Origin: Lachnospiraceae bacterium UBA7182
Lineage (GTDB): Bacteria > Bacillota > Clostridia > Lachnospirales > Lachnospiraceae
Assembly: GCA_002491115.1 (NCBI GenBank)
Contig: DKVI01000004.1
Location: forward strand, 422-13,920
Reading direction: 5' to 3'
Length of the DNA: 13,499 nucleotides
Made by a program: the position numbers and the translations under genes. The notes beneath the pieces were generated by a model. That model saw nothing but the letters and a program-made list of their open reading frames with translations. It was not told where the DNA came from and made no database searches. Of this stretch, positions 1 through 6,637 are shown piece by piece. The number at the start of each line of letters is the position of its first letter. Positions within the stretch are counted from its first letter, which is position 1.

Positions 1-349
1 CAAAAAAAAGCATACCATTCCCATACAAAATACTAATAAAAGAATCATATTTTTCAGCGAACTGGATATACTCTCCACAATGTTTAGCTTCTGTTAATTC
101 AATTTCTCTATATGAGTCAATTTCAACAACTTTTTCTATACCATCGTCAATTCTATATAATCGATTATCTATGTAAAATATAGATCTCGTATTAACACTT
201 TCTATCTCTGTATCTACATATTCCATTCTTCCATTTAACAAATTTAAAATTGCCATATCTCCAAATCGTGTATAAAAATATAGCCTATCTTCAGCAATTG
301 CACATGATACAGTACGAAACGAATTTAAAAATTTTTCTTTTACTCCCAT
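1..349 (-). CDS. Partial propeller-like hypothetical protein, 3' end outside window
   Basis: An open minus-strand frame runs from an ATG at 349 off the left edge, giving about 116 residues of N-terminal sequence (it begins MGVKEKFLNSF). It is AT-rich. It shows short beta-strand blocks such as EDRLYFYTRFGDMAILNLL and RSIFYIDNRLYRIDDG, the 'device displays a value' pattern of WD40/Kelch-like propeller repeats. In related bacteria, as I recall them, such segments follow a glycerophosphotransferase-like domain, sometimes in the same polypeptide. Here the upstream gene stops 20 bp before this ATG, and no convincing ribosome binding site precedes it. It is therefore either a separate translationally coupled gene or the C-terminal half of a gene split by a frameshift. 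The function is not recognised; a role in cell-surface polymer synthesis is inferred only from its neighbour. Confidence 0.6.
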   Translation of the reverse strand, partial: MGVKEKFLNSFRTVSCAIAEDRLYFYTRFGDMAILNLLNGRMEYVDTEIESVNTRSIFYIDNRLYRIDDGIEKVVEIDSYREIELTEAKHCGEYIQFAEKYDSFISILYGNGMLFF

Positions 350-369
350 TCGCTTTATCCAATCTCTTA

Positions 370-1731
370 TCAATGATTCAGTATATTTTGTATGATAGAC
401 ATCTTAACTTTACTTTTCTCTAGTTGCACTATACTACTCATATCACCATAATATATATCACTTACAACTATTGCACGATCCATCTCTGTTGTATTATCAT
501 AAATTCCCCACCCATCACTCTTATACTCTTTGACAATCTCATTATATTGCTCTACTAAATCAGGTCTCATACTCCCAATCGTTGCTTTCATCAGAGGATG
601 TGGTCTCCACAGTAATGTCACATCATCCGTATTTTTTTTAAATACCCGAAATACATCTTGCATCTTTTTCAGGTATTGTTCCCCATACCGCAAAAATGCC
701 GATACAGTCGTGTTATAAAAAATTACTTTTTTCCAGCTCCCGTCCGGCTTTTCGATCACTTTGAGCCAATCTTCCGGAATCTCCAGATCTTCTTTTTTCG
801 TACTAAGTACCTTATCTACCTTCGGTGATCCAAGTCCCAGTACTTTCTCTTCCCAGTACTTCTTATCCATAGAATCCAACCCGGACTCTTTCGCATACCT
901 GGTCATCACATTCACATATACCTTACGCATATCTTCTGACTGCACAACCACCTGGTCCGCGTAGATCACGCCGGGGACAGTGATGAAATGTTCGATGCCT
1001 TTGACGGCTTCTTCGTTGTCCGGATCGACTTCGCCTAATATAAAGTAAAGTATATATACTAATTTTTCAGTATACTGTTTTAGATTTTTAGAATAGAAAA
1101 ACGGATGTACGCTGGTTACATAGTTGCACTCGTCATAGGGGTTATGGATAAACACCAGATCCGGCTTATGTTGTTCAAAGTCATAGTCTTTGTACCAGGT
1201 CACCGGGACATAGTCCGGGTACTGATCGCCTTCATAATGTTCTTCTCTAAAACTGCCGTCCGGGTTTCTGTCGTAGTAAGGAATCGGGATCACATAGGCG
1301 TCACAGTTCGGGTCTTCGTCCGCGGCTTTCCATACGCTCTCTAAAGAATCCCACATGGACGCTTTATATGGAAGGAATACGGCTTCTATCCGTACCTGAA
1401 TGTCATTTTTGATACTGTTTTTGATCTGCGCCAGGGATTTTTTCAGGCTTTTATGCGCTTTATTTGCACTGACGCTCTGGTTCTGGCGAAGTTTTTCGTA
1501 GAGTTGATAGACAGTCTCGCAGTATGCTTCTAAAAGGGTGACAGTTACGAAGCCTTCGCCTTCTGTCTCCTCAATCGTCTCTCCTAAGTTGATGGCAGCG
1601 TCCTGGCATTGTCCGAGGAAATTCATGGCGGCTTCTTTTTGTCCTGCTTCTATGGACATACGGATTCCGTCGTGTACCCGTCCCAACAGATCTGTAAGTT
1701 GTCCTGCCTGTACTTTCTGTGCTTTTCTCAT
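370..1731 (-). CDS. CDP-glycerol glycerophosphotransferase-like protein
   Basis: This 453-residue protein has three parts. The N-terminal ~110 residues are helical and polar. A central part (about 115-285) contains PYKASMWDSLESVW, IPIPYYDRNPDGSF and DLVFIHNPYDECNYVTSVHP. The C-terminal part (about 335-440) has VIFYNTTVSAFLRYGEQYL, LLWRPHPLM and SDIYYGDMSSIVQL. The last block resembles the acceptor/donor-binding C-terminal motif of CDP-glycerol:poly(glycerophosphate) glycerophosphotransferases (teichoic acid type enzymes, GT-B-like fold). A role in adding glycerophosphate-like groups to surface polymers is inferred, not shown. The ATG at 1731 has a GGAGG site about 8 bp upstream. No signal peptide or membrane segment is visible. 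The 3' third (370 to about 960) is clearly more AT-rich than the 5' part. The protein ends soon after a family-like IIQN motif, where longer relatives continue, so a split gene is possible. The leader contains the structured RNA at 1807-1986. Confidence 0.7.
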   Translation of the reverse strand: MRKAQKVQAGQLTDLLGRVHDGIRMSIEAGQKEAAMNFLGQCQDAAINLGETIEETEGEGFVTVTLLEAYCETVYQLYEKLRQNQSVSANKAHKSLKKSLAQIKNSIKNDIQVRIEAVFLPYKASMWDSLESVWKAADEDPNCDAYVIPIPYYDRNPDGSFREEHYEGDQYPDYVPVTWYKDYDFEQHKPDLVFIHNPYDECNYVTSVHPFFYSKNLKQYTEKLVYILYFILGEVDPDNEEAVKGIEHFITVPGVIYADQVVVQSEDMRKVYVNVMTRYAKESGLDSMDKKYWEEKVLGLGSPKVDKVLSTKKEDLEIPEDWLKVIEKPDGSWKKVIFYNTTVSAFLRYGEQYLKKMQDVFRVFKKNTDDVTLLWRPHPLMKATIGSMRPDLVEQYNEIVKEYKSDGWGIYDNTTEMDRAIVVSDIYYGDMSSIVQLEKSKVKMSIIQNILNH

Positions 1732-1806
1732 AAGACTTTTCCTCCGCCGGTGCTGTCTCCTTTTATTCCGTCAATGAATAATAAGGAATATTGGTCACCT
1801 TTTTTC

Positions 1807-1986
1807 AGGTGATGCAGATTGCTCTGCTTCGCTCCCTGCTACGTCATGGCATTCGCCATGTTCGCAGGGTCCTGGCATACCCAATGCGCAGCCGTCTTTC
1901 ATGGCTGCCTTCTAATGCCGTATCTGTTTTTTATATCATGGACACACGCTTTCTGGTCCTTCCGGTGAAATAAAGGCTCATCACCT
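1807..1986 (-). ncRNA. Candidate structured RNA (omega-RNA-like scaffold) at the tnpB 3' end
   Basis: Directly after the tnpB stop codon (1987-1989) is a 180-bp segment with no convincing reading frame but dense nested complementarity. An 8-bp inverted repeat, AGGTGATG (1807-1814) and CATCACCT (1979-1986), would close the whole element. Inside it are GCAGCC/GGCTGC (1888-1893 with 1903-1908) and a two-tier hairpin, CCCTGC/GCAGGG (1834-1839 with 1864-1869) enclosing CATGGC/GCCATG (1845-1850 with 1855-1860). There is also a small GCAGA/TCTGC hairpin (1814-1827). An alternative helix pairs TCACCT (1795-1800) with AGGTGA (1807-1812) and would compete with the closing helix. TnpB-family proteins are known to use an RNA scaffold taken from the 3' end of their gene plus downstream sequence, with the guide at the RNA 3' end. 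By that rule the guide would lie at or below about 1806. It could instead be a cis-acting leader of the gene at 370-1731. Confidence 0.55.
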
Positions 1987-3321
1987 CTATTCATCCAAAA
2001 ACCGGTCCTTATGATCCATCCATTGTTCGCCTCCCCGCTTCTTCGCGTTTTTCGCCGCGTTTACTTTGCGGTCCGCGCTGTATCTGCAGGATAGACAGAA
2101 GAACGTCTCTCCTTCACACCGTCCCATCGCACCGCACTGGCTGCATTCATTGCTGATATTTTTGGCAAATATTTCCACCAGCTCTATAGACTGTTCCCGG
2201 CATTTTAACGACAGGCGCCCGCGGATGTATCCTCTCTGCCAGGTAGATACCAGATGATTGATCCTTTTCACATAGCCGGAAGTCTGGGGCTTTGGAAATT
2301 TGGGCAGATAGATGACTTTTGGCTTCTCTGTCTTTAAGAAACGGTTTAATTCCTGATTGATATAACTGTGAAGCTGTTCTTCTAAACGGTGTTTTTTCGC
2401 CTTATATTTTTTTCTGCCAGGATTGGCGTTTCGGTTCTGGCTGTAGATGCTTCTTTGCTCCCTGATCCAGTCGGAGAGCTGCTCCTGATATGCGCTGAAA
2501 GCTTCTCCATATACATGCCCTTCGTCTGTCACCAGCATAGCGCGCATACCCATGGCAAGTCCCACATGGCCTGTGTAGTCGGCACGCGCCTTCACCGGCA
2601 CGTCCACGGGAATCAGAAGTTCGACCTTTCCTTCTTCCGGGTACAGGCAGATCCGAAGCTGCCTTGTGTAGCTGTTCCCGTCTGTGAGGGGAATGAAAAT
2701 CCGCTTTCTTTTTTCTTTTACGGAAATATAGATTCCATGGTCTCCGTAACGATACGCCCGCTCCGCGATGGAAAATCCGTCTGCTGTGTCTGCATGCAGT
2801 GTTCCGTGGCATCTTCTAACCTGCCTGCGCAGATAGCTTTCAGCCTTCTTTACATCCACCAGGGCTGCCAGCAGGTCATACTGCTTTTGCATTTCCCCGG
2901 GAAGTTTTAAAGGGACACCGTTTAGTACCGCGTCAAACGCATTGCTCACTTTCAGCAGATACCTGATAAAGTGTTTTTCGTCTTCTGTCAGGCTGTCACT
3001 CGCGTTCATCTTCTTTAAAACCGCGGATTTGGTTCTGGTCCACAGGCTTTTGATATCCCGAAGGGCATCGAAGACTGCAAGGTAAAAATATACAGACGGA
3101 AGTCCCAGCTTCTCACGAAGACCGCTTTTCGTCATCTCATTTTGCACCGTATAACCCGGATAAAGCTTGGACAGGCTCCTGATGCCGCCATACCGCCGGT
3201 ATACATGGTTCTTTACCTGTCGGTAATCCTCCGCGATTTCCTTGAGCTTCTGCATATTTTCGGCTGAAACAGGCTCTTTATTATATTGACGAACAATTTT
3301 ACACACGGTCTTTTGAGGCAT
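1987..3321 (-). CDS. TnpB-family RNA-guided protein with destroyed RuvC active site (nuclease-dead, TldR-like candidate)
   Basis: The 444-residue protein has the TnpB/Cas12-ancestor layout: an N-terminal helical region starting CKIVRQYN (1-170), a wedge/OB-like part (about 180-250), a split RuvC domain, and a C-terminal zinc ribbon. The ribbon is intact (C393, C396, C409, C412). The RuvC-I motif, normally VGIDLG, reads VGLAMG, so the catalytic Asp is Ala256. At RuvC-II the normal Glu of IxxEdL is Pro340 (IYLPKF). At RuvC-III the normal DRDxNAA is DRKVNAA, so the third Asp is Lys419. All three metal ligands are gone while the frame, length and fold-defining residues persist, which argues for selection on a non-cleaving function. 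The start codon at 3321 has AAGGA 6 bp upstream. No tnpA transposase lies nearby. Loss of cleavage in TnpB relatives is known to give RNA-guided transcriptional repressors (TldR); that this one is such a repressor is inference. A decaying transposon gene is the alternative. Confidence 0.85.
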   Translation of the reverse strand: MPQKTVCKIVRQYNKEPVSAENMQKLKEIAEDYRQVKNHVYRRYGGIRSLSKLYPGYTVQNEMTKSGLREKLGLPSVYFYLAVFDALRDIKSLWTRTKSAVLKKMNASDSLTEDEKHFIRYLLKVSNAFDAVLNGVPLKLPGEMQKQYDLLAALVDVKKAESYLRRQVRRCHGTLHADTADGFSIAERAYRYGDHGIYISVKEKRKRIFIPLTDGNSYTRQLRICLYPEEGKVELLIPVDVPVKARADYTGHVGLAMGMRAMLVTDEGHVYGEAFSAYQEQLSDWIREQRSIYSQNRNANPGRKKYKAKKHRLEEQLHSYINQELNRFLKTEKPKVIYLPKFPKPQTSGYVKRINHLVSTWQRGYIRGRLSLKCREQSIELVEIFAKNISNECSQCGAMGRCEGETFFCLSCRYSADRKVNAAKNAKKRGGEQWMDHKDRFLDE

Positions 3322-3337
3322 CGCTGTTCCTTGTCAG

Positions 3338-3353
3338 AGCAGTCTGGACTGCT
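3338..3353. promoter_or_regulatory. 16-bp palindrome in the tnpB leader
   Basis: AGCAGTC and GACTGCT form a perfect 7-2-7 inverted repeat. It ends 16 bp before the tnpB ATG and touches the ribosome binding site region (AAGGA, about 3328-3332). On the plus strand it is followed by CTTTTT, but the two-base centre makes it a poor hairpin, so a protein-binding site is more likely than a terminator. No regulator is identified. Confidence 0.4.
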
Positions 3354-3377
3354 GCTTTTTGTGTAGTTTTTAAAGCA

Positions 3378-3415
3378 GTGTTCCAGAATGTATACTTTTT
3401 GGAACACTTTCCGAA
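3378..3415. repeat. 38-bp palindromic repeat, copy A (imperfect)
   Basis: The first 30 bp (3378-3407) form an inverted repeat with outer arms GTGTTCCA and TGGAACAC around a GTATAC core; two inner pairs are mismatched. The palindrome is followed by TTTCCGAA, which is shared with copy B. The right 26 bp are identical between copies. It lies 57 bp upstream of the tnpB start, inside the likely promoter region, so it is a good operator candidate. Confidence 0.75.
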
Positions 3416-3504
3416 GTTTTGGGATTGATTGGAAAAACAGACATGTTTTCTTGATTTTTTAATAGAATTGTGTTAAGCTTTTTTTGGTTGTGTCGATATT
3501 ATTA

Positions 3505-3542
3505 GTGTTCCAAAAAGTATACTTTTTGGAACACTTTCCGAA
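3505..3542. repeat. 38-bp palindromic repeat, copy B (perfect 30-bp palindrome)
   Basis: 3505-3534 is a perfect 30-bp palindrome with arms GTGTTCCAAAAAGTA and TACTTTTTGGAACAC. It is followed by TTTCCGAA, as in copy A. The two copies start 127 bp apart, about 12 helical turns, and lie in the same orientation in the gap between the gene at 3595-4005 and tnpB. No T-run follows on either strand, so it is not a standard terminator. Paired, helically phased palindromes fit cooperative repressor sites or a looping operator. Confidence 0.75.
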
Positions 3543-3594
3543 AATATCGTTTTAACAGATAATCAGGTATTCTCATTCTTTTATCCAGAACATC

Positions 3595-4005
3595 CTATCC
3601 CGCCATCTGTCCACACTCCGGCATATAGCGGAAATCCAGCCGGATCAGGCGGTTGCCGTCTTCGTCCTGGGGGTTTCTCATATAAAACAAATCCATATTT
3701 CTGGCCTGAAATTCAATCACTGCCTGTTCTAAGGATATGGTTCGGTAAGATTTCGGCCAGTGACCTCCTGTAGGGATGGAAGTAAGGTTCTCCGGGTCCC
3801 ACAGGATCAGGGACACCACCTTGGCATGGCACTTAAGCGCCAGATCAATCGTTTTTTGAAGTCCCAGGTATTCTGCCGCCAGGTTCACAAGCAGCACCTC
3901 CGAGTCTTTCGCTGTCGGATTGTGGTAGTCCAGTTCGTAAATATCCTGCCTTTCATACTGCTCCAGCTGCTGTTTATGAACGGCATCCAATAAAGCGCAA
4001 ATCAT
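3595..4005 (-). CDS. Hypothetical protein (136 aa)
   Basis: I do not recognise this family. The protein is soluble, acidic and without a signal peptide. It contains VLLVNLAAEYLGLQKTIDLA followed by CHAKVVSLILWDPENL, the alternating strand/helix look of a small alpha/beta fold. It ends in the motif-like RLDFRYMPECGQMAG. The ATG at 4005 is supported by AAGGAGA about 10 bp upstream, and codon use matches the neighbouring GC-richer genes, so it is likely real. It follows the histidine kinase gene on the same strand after 162 bp and may have its own promoter there. A link to kinase output or to the palindrome-controlled tnpB downstream cannot be judged from the sequence. Confidence 0.65.
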   Translation of the reverse strand: MICALLDAVHKQQLEQYERQDIYELDYHNPTAKDSEVLLVNLAAEYLGLQKTIDLALKCHAKVVSLILWDPENLTSIPTGGHWPKSYRTISLEQAVIEFQARNMDLFYMRNPQDEDGNRLIRLDFRYMPECGQMAG

Positions 4006-4130
4006 ACTTATCTGTCTCCTTTTTACTGTCCATAATGTAGAAAATCTTGTACCTTCTATATATTAGACGCTTTTTGTATCAAAAAAGTTTCAGAATCACA
4101 AAATTTTCCCATCTTTTTTTGCATCTATCT

Positions 4131-4136
4131 ATTATA
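4131..4136 (-). promoter_or_regulatory. Possible -10 box for the gene at 3595-4005
   Basis: The minus strand reads TATAAT here, 126 bp before the start codon. No good -35 hexamer is seen at 16-18 bp, and there is no extended TG, so only the -10 match supports it. A second weak option with TTGATA lies closer to the gene, near 4060-4085. The long AT-rich leader between them shows no clear hairpin. Confidence 0.3.
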
Positions 4137-4167
4137 ACGAGACAAACAGGCAAAATATTTCACATTT

Positions 4168-6573
4168 TTACTCTTTTTTTAACACTTCCGCCAACATATC
4201 CAGAAGTTTATCCGCATCAATCGGCTTCGCCAGATGACCGTTCATTCCGGCTTCCAGCGCTTTTTTGCGGTCTTCTTCAAAAGCGTTGGCCGTCATGGCG
4301 AGGATGGGAAGTTTCTGAATCCATCCGGCAGGCATAGCGCGGATTGCGCGGGCTGCTTCATAACCGTCCATGACAGGCATCTGGATATCCATCAGGACAA
4401 CATCATAATCTCCCTCTTTTGCTTTTGCTATCTTATCCGCCGCCTCTTTTCCGTTCTCGGCTGTATCCACAGTAAAGCCTGCCTCTGTCAGTATCTCCAC
4501 AGCGATTTCCTGGTTTAATTCGTTATCTTCTGTCAGCAGAATATGTTTTCCGCGCAGACTGTTATCACAGACCTCTGTAAGTTCTTCCCTGCTTTCCGTT
4601 TTCTCCCCTAAAGCGGCAAGAAACGCTGACCGAAGCTGGGATATAAATAACGGTTTCTGGAGAAATCCCGTCGCTCCTGCCTGTTTTGCTTCCGCTTCGA
4701 TATCGCTGTAATCATAAGCAGACATCACATAGATCAGAACATCTTCATCCACTAGTTTACGAAGCCTGCGCACCACTTCGACGCCGCTCATATCCGGTAT
4801 TTTCCAGTCAACAATATAGACAGAAAAGCCTCTGTCTATCTCAAGCGCCGACTTTGTATGCAGGATAGCGCCTTTTCCGGACATGGTCCATTCCGGAATC
4901 ATGCCGATCTTGTCCAGCATCTTGGATACACTGTCACATATGTTATAATCGTCATCCACCACCATGGCGTAAAGGCCCATCAGTTTTTCGATCCTCGGGT
5001 CCTCCATCTCCTTTTCCAGCAGACGGAACGGAACCTCTATAGTAAATACGGAACCTTTACCCTGCTCGCTCTCGACACGGATGGTTCCGCCCATCAGTTC
5101 CACAATATTTTTTGTAATCGCCATCCCAAGCCCGGTACCTTCCACTTTACTGATTGTAGAAGTCCGTTCCCGCTCGAAAGGATCAAACACATGGGGTAAA
5201 AATTCTTTGCTCATGCCGATCCCTGTATCCCTGACAGAAATAACATAATGACCATATTCACCAGGAACCCTGGGAATTTCCGCCAGACGGACAGAGATAA
5301 TCCCGCCTGCAGGTGTAAATTTTACCGAATTTCCCACCAGATTCAGAAGAATGCGGTGCAGCCGCCCCTCGTCCGTATATACATTTTCGTGGATTAAATC
5401 CATCGTATCAATATAAAGCTCCAGCCCCTTTGCCCGCACCTGCCCCTGGATCATACTCATAAAATCGTGCATGATTGTGGGAAGATTGGCCGGTTCCTCC
5501 TGCAGATGGATCTTCCCGCTTTCGATGCGGCTCATATCCAGCACTTCATTGATAATAGACAGCAGATGTTTGCTGGAAGCGGTGATCTTGGCGATGCAGT
5601 CCTGCACCCGTTCCTTATCTTCGATATGAGAAGACGCGATCGAAGCAAATCCCACGATCGCATTCATGGGCGTACGTATGTCATGGGACATATTGTTTAA
5701 AAAAGCAGACTTGCTGGCATTGGCCTTGTTGGCGGCCTCATAGGCCTTTTCCAGCGTTTCTTTTGCCTCCAGCTCCTTTTTACGTTCCGCGCTGATATTC
5801 TCTACCACAAACTCCACCTGATCCGGAACACCCCTCGCATTCCGGCTTACTACGATAAAGTTCGCACGGCACCAGCCCTGTTTGATGCTTAAATATTCCA
5901 GTGAAATATTCTGCCGCTCTCCGATCCGCTCCGGCAGCGTATGCAGGTTTGTGAAGACTCTGAAATCTTCTTTGGAATTGTCGTCTATGAGCGTATTCGT
6001 AAACTGTTCAAAAGCCTGTACAGCATCTCCCTGGATGCCCAGGATCTCTGTAATATAGTCAACTCCCACGATCTCGACAAACAGCATACTTTCAAGGTTA
6101 ATATAATAATTAAACATATAGATTTTGCTGAGTGCGTCGATAATGCCGGACATCATCCGCCTGCTGCTGTGATACTCTGCTTCCTGTATCTTCATCTCCG
6201 AAATATTCTGTACAATACCATACGTTTTCAGAGGTCTTCCTTCTTCGTCATAAGAAAGAGTGGTAAGGGTGACGGTACACCAGTTTTTTCTGTCAATGCT
6301 GCCAAAAGATGCCTGCGCCGTCTTCTCTCCTGCGTCAATCTTCCGATACATCTCATAAAAAGGTTCCCGCGTGGAAGGATGAACAAAATCCTCCGCAAAA
6401 CTTTCGGGCATATCCTCATAGATTTTTTTACACTGATACATCCGGGCAGTCCGCTCATTGATCGTAATCAGTTTTTCCTGCGGATAATACCAGAAACTGC
6501 ATATATCCGTATTTTCAATAGATGTCAAAAGTCCTGCCTGTTCCTGGAGTATATCTTCTTCAAAAATCTTCAT
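4168..6573 (-). CDS. Soluble hybrid sensor histidine kinase with two receiver domains
   Basis: The 801-residue protein has a PAS-like sensor (about 15-125, ending GIVQNISEMK), a second PAS-like region (about 140-262, ending VVENISAERKKEL) and a short coiled linker. A HisKA domain follows with phosphoacceptor His297 in SHDIRTPMNA. The HATPase_c domain has an N-box at 411-420 and G-boxes DTGIGM (449-454) and GTGLGM (479-484). Receiver 1 (about 533-655) has phospho-Asp589 in IVDWKIP and Lys640. Receiver 2 (about 676-798) has Glu682/Asp683, Asp729 in LMDIQMP and Lys783. No transmembrane segment or signal peptide is seen, so it senses a cytosolic signal. No DNA-binding output domain or HPt domain is present here, so phosphotransfer presumably goes to a partner elsewhere. 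AGGAGG lies 10 bp before the ATG. It has its own promoter after the MATE gene. Confidence 0.93.
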   Translation of the reverse strand: MKIFEEDILQEQAGLLTSIENTDICSFWYYPQEKLITINERTARMYQCKKIYEDMPESFAEDFVHPSTREPFYEMYRKIDAGEKTAQASFGSIDRKNWCTVTLTTLSYDEEGRPLKTYGIVQNISEMKIQEAEYHSSRRMMSGIIDALSKIYMFNYYINLESMLFVEIVGVDYITEILGIQGDAVQAFEQFTNTLIDDNSKEDFRVFTNLHTLPERIGERQNISLEYLSIKQGWCRANFIVVSRNARGVPDQVEFVVENISAERKKELEAKETLEKAYEAANKANASKSAFLNNMSHDIRTPMNAIVGFASIASSHIEDKERVQDCIAKITASSKHLLSIINEVLDMSRIESGKIHLQEEPANLPTIMHDFMSMIQGQVRAKGLELYIDTMDLIHENVYTDEGRLHRILLNLVGNSVKFTPAGGIISVRLAEIPRVPGEYGHYVISVRDTGIGMSKEFLPHVFDPFERERTSTISKVEGTGLGMAITKNIVELMGGTIRVESEQGKGSVFTIEVPFRLLEKEMEDPRIEKLMGLYAMVVDDDYNICDSVSKMLDKIGMIPEWTMSGKGAILHTKSALEIDRGFSVYIVDWKIPDMSGVEVVRRLRKLVDEDVLIYVMSAYDYSDIEAEAKQAGATGFLQKPLFISQLRSAFLAALGEKTESREELTEVCDNSLRGKHILLTEDNELNQEIAVEILTEAGFTVDTAENGKEAADKIAKAKEGDYDVVLMDIQMPVMDGYEAARAIRAMPAGWIQKLPILAMTANAFEEDRKKALEAGMNGHLAKPIDADKLLDMLAEVLKKE

Positions 6574-6601
6574 CCGCGCTGTGCCTCCTGTTCTGCCATT
6601 G

Positions 6602-6631
6602 ATTATAGCACAGAAACCACGGACGGCGCAA
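6602..6631 (-). promoter_or_regulatory. Promoter of the histidine kinase gene (extended -10)
   Basis: The minus strand carries TTGCGC (6626-6631), an 18-bp spacer and TGCTATAAT with a consensus -10 at 6602-6607 and the extended TG. The predicted start of transcription leaves a leader of only about 20 nt with the AGGAGG site. It sits in the 64-bp gap after the MATE gene, so the kinase can be expressed independently of it. Confidence 0.65.
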
Positions 6632-6637
6632 TTTAAA

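Noticed and set aside
1795..1812. Hairpin TCACCT/AGGTGA as an intrinsic terminator of tnpB
   Set aside because: On the minus strand the stem is followed by CCAATATTCC without a T-run. The A/T-rich part is the loop, not the tail.
1791..1973. 60-codon plus-strand frame across the structured RNA
   Set aside because: No ribosome binding site, and the sequence is explained by nested inverted repeats; it is unlikely to be translated.
2402..2812. 136-codon minus-strand frame inside tnpB, with a plus-strand frame at 2389-2910 over the same stretch
   Set aside because: Both lie within the tnpB coding region in other frames, have no ribosome binding site and show the Arg/Cys/His-rich composition of shadow frames.
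3505..3534. Perfect palindrome as a terminator for the gene at 3595-4005
   Set aside because: It has no loop and no following T-run on the minus strand, and a second copy stands nearer to tnpB, so an operator or repeat is the better reading.
1807..3542. A complete IS200/IS605-type element with tnpA and matching ends
   Set aside because: No tnpA-like gene (Y1 HUH or serine recombinase) is present, and the palindromes on the right have no counterpart on the left, so a currently mobile element is not supported.
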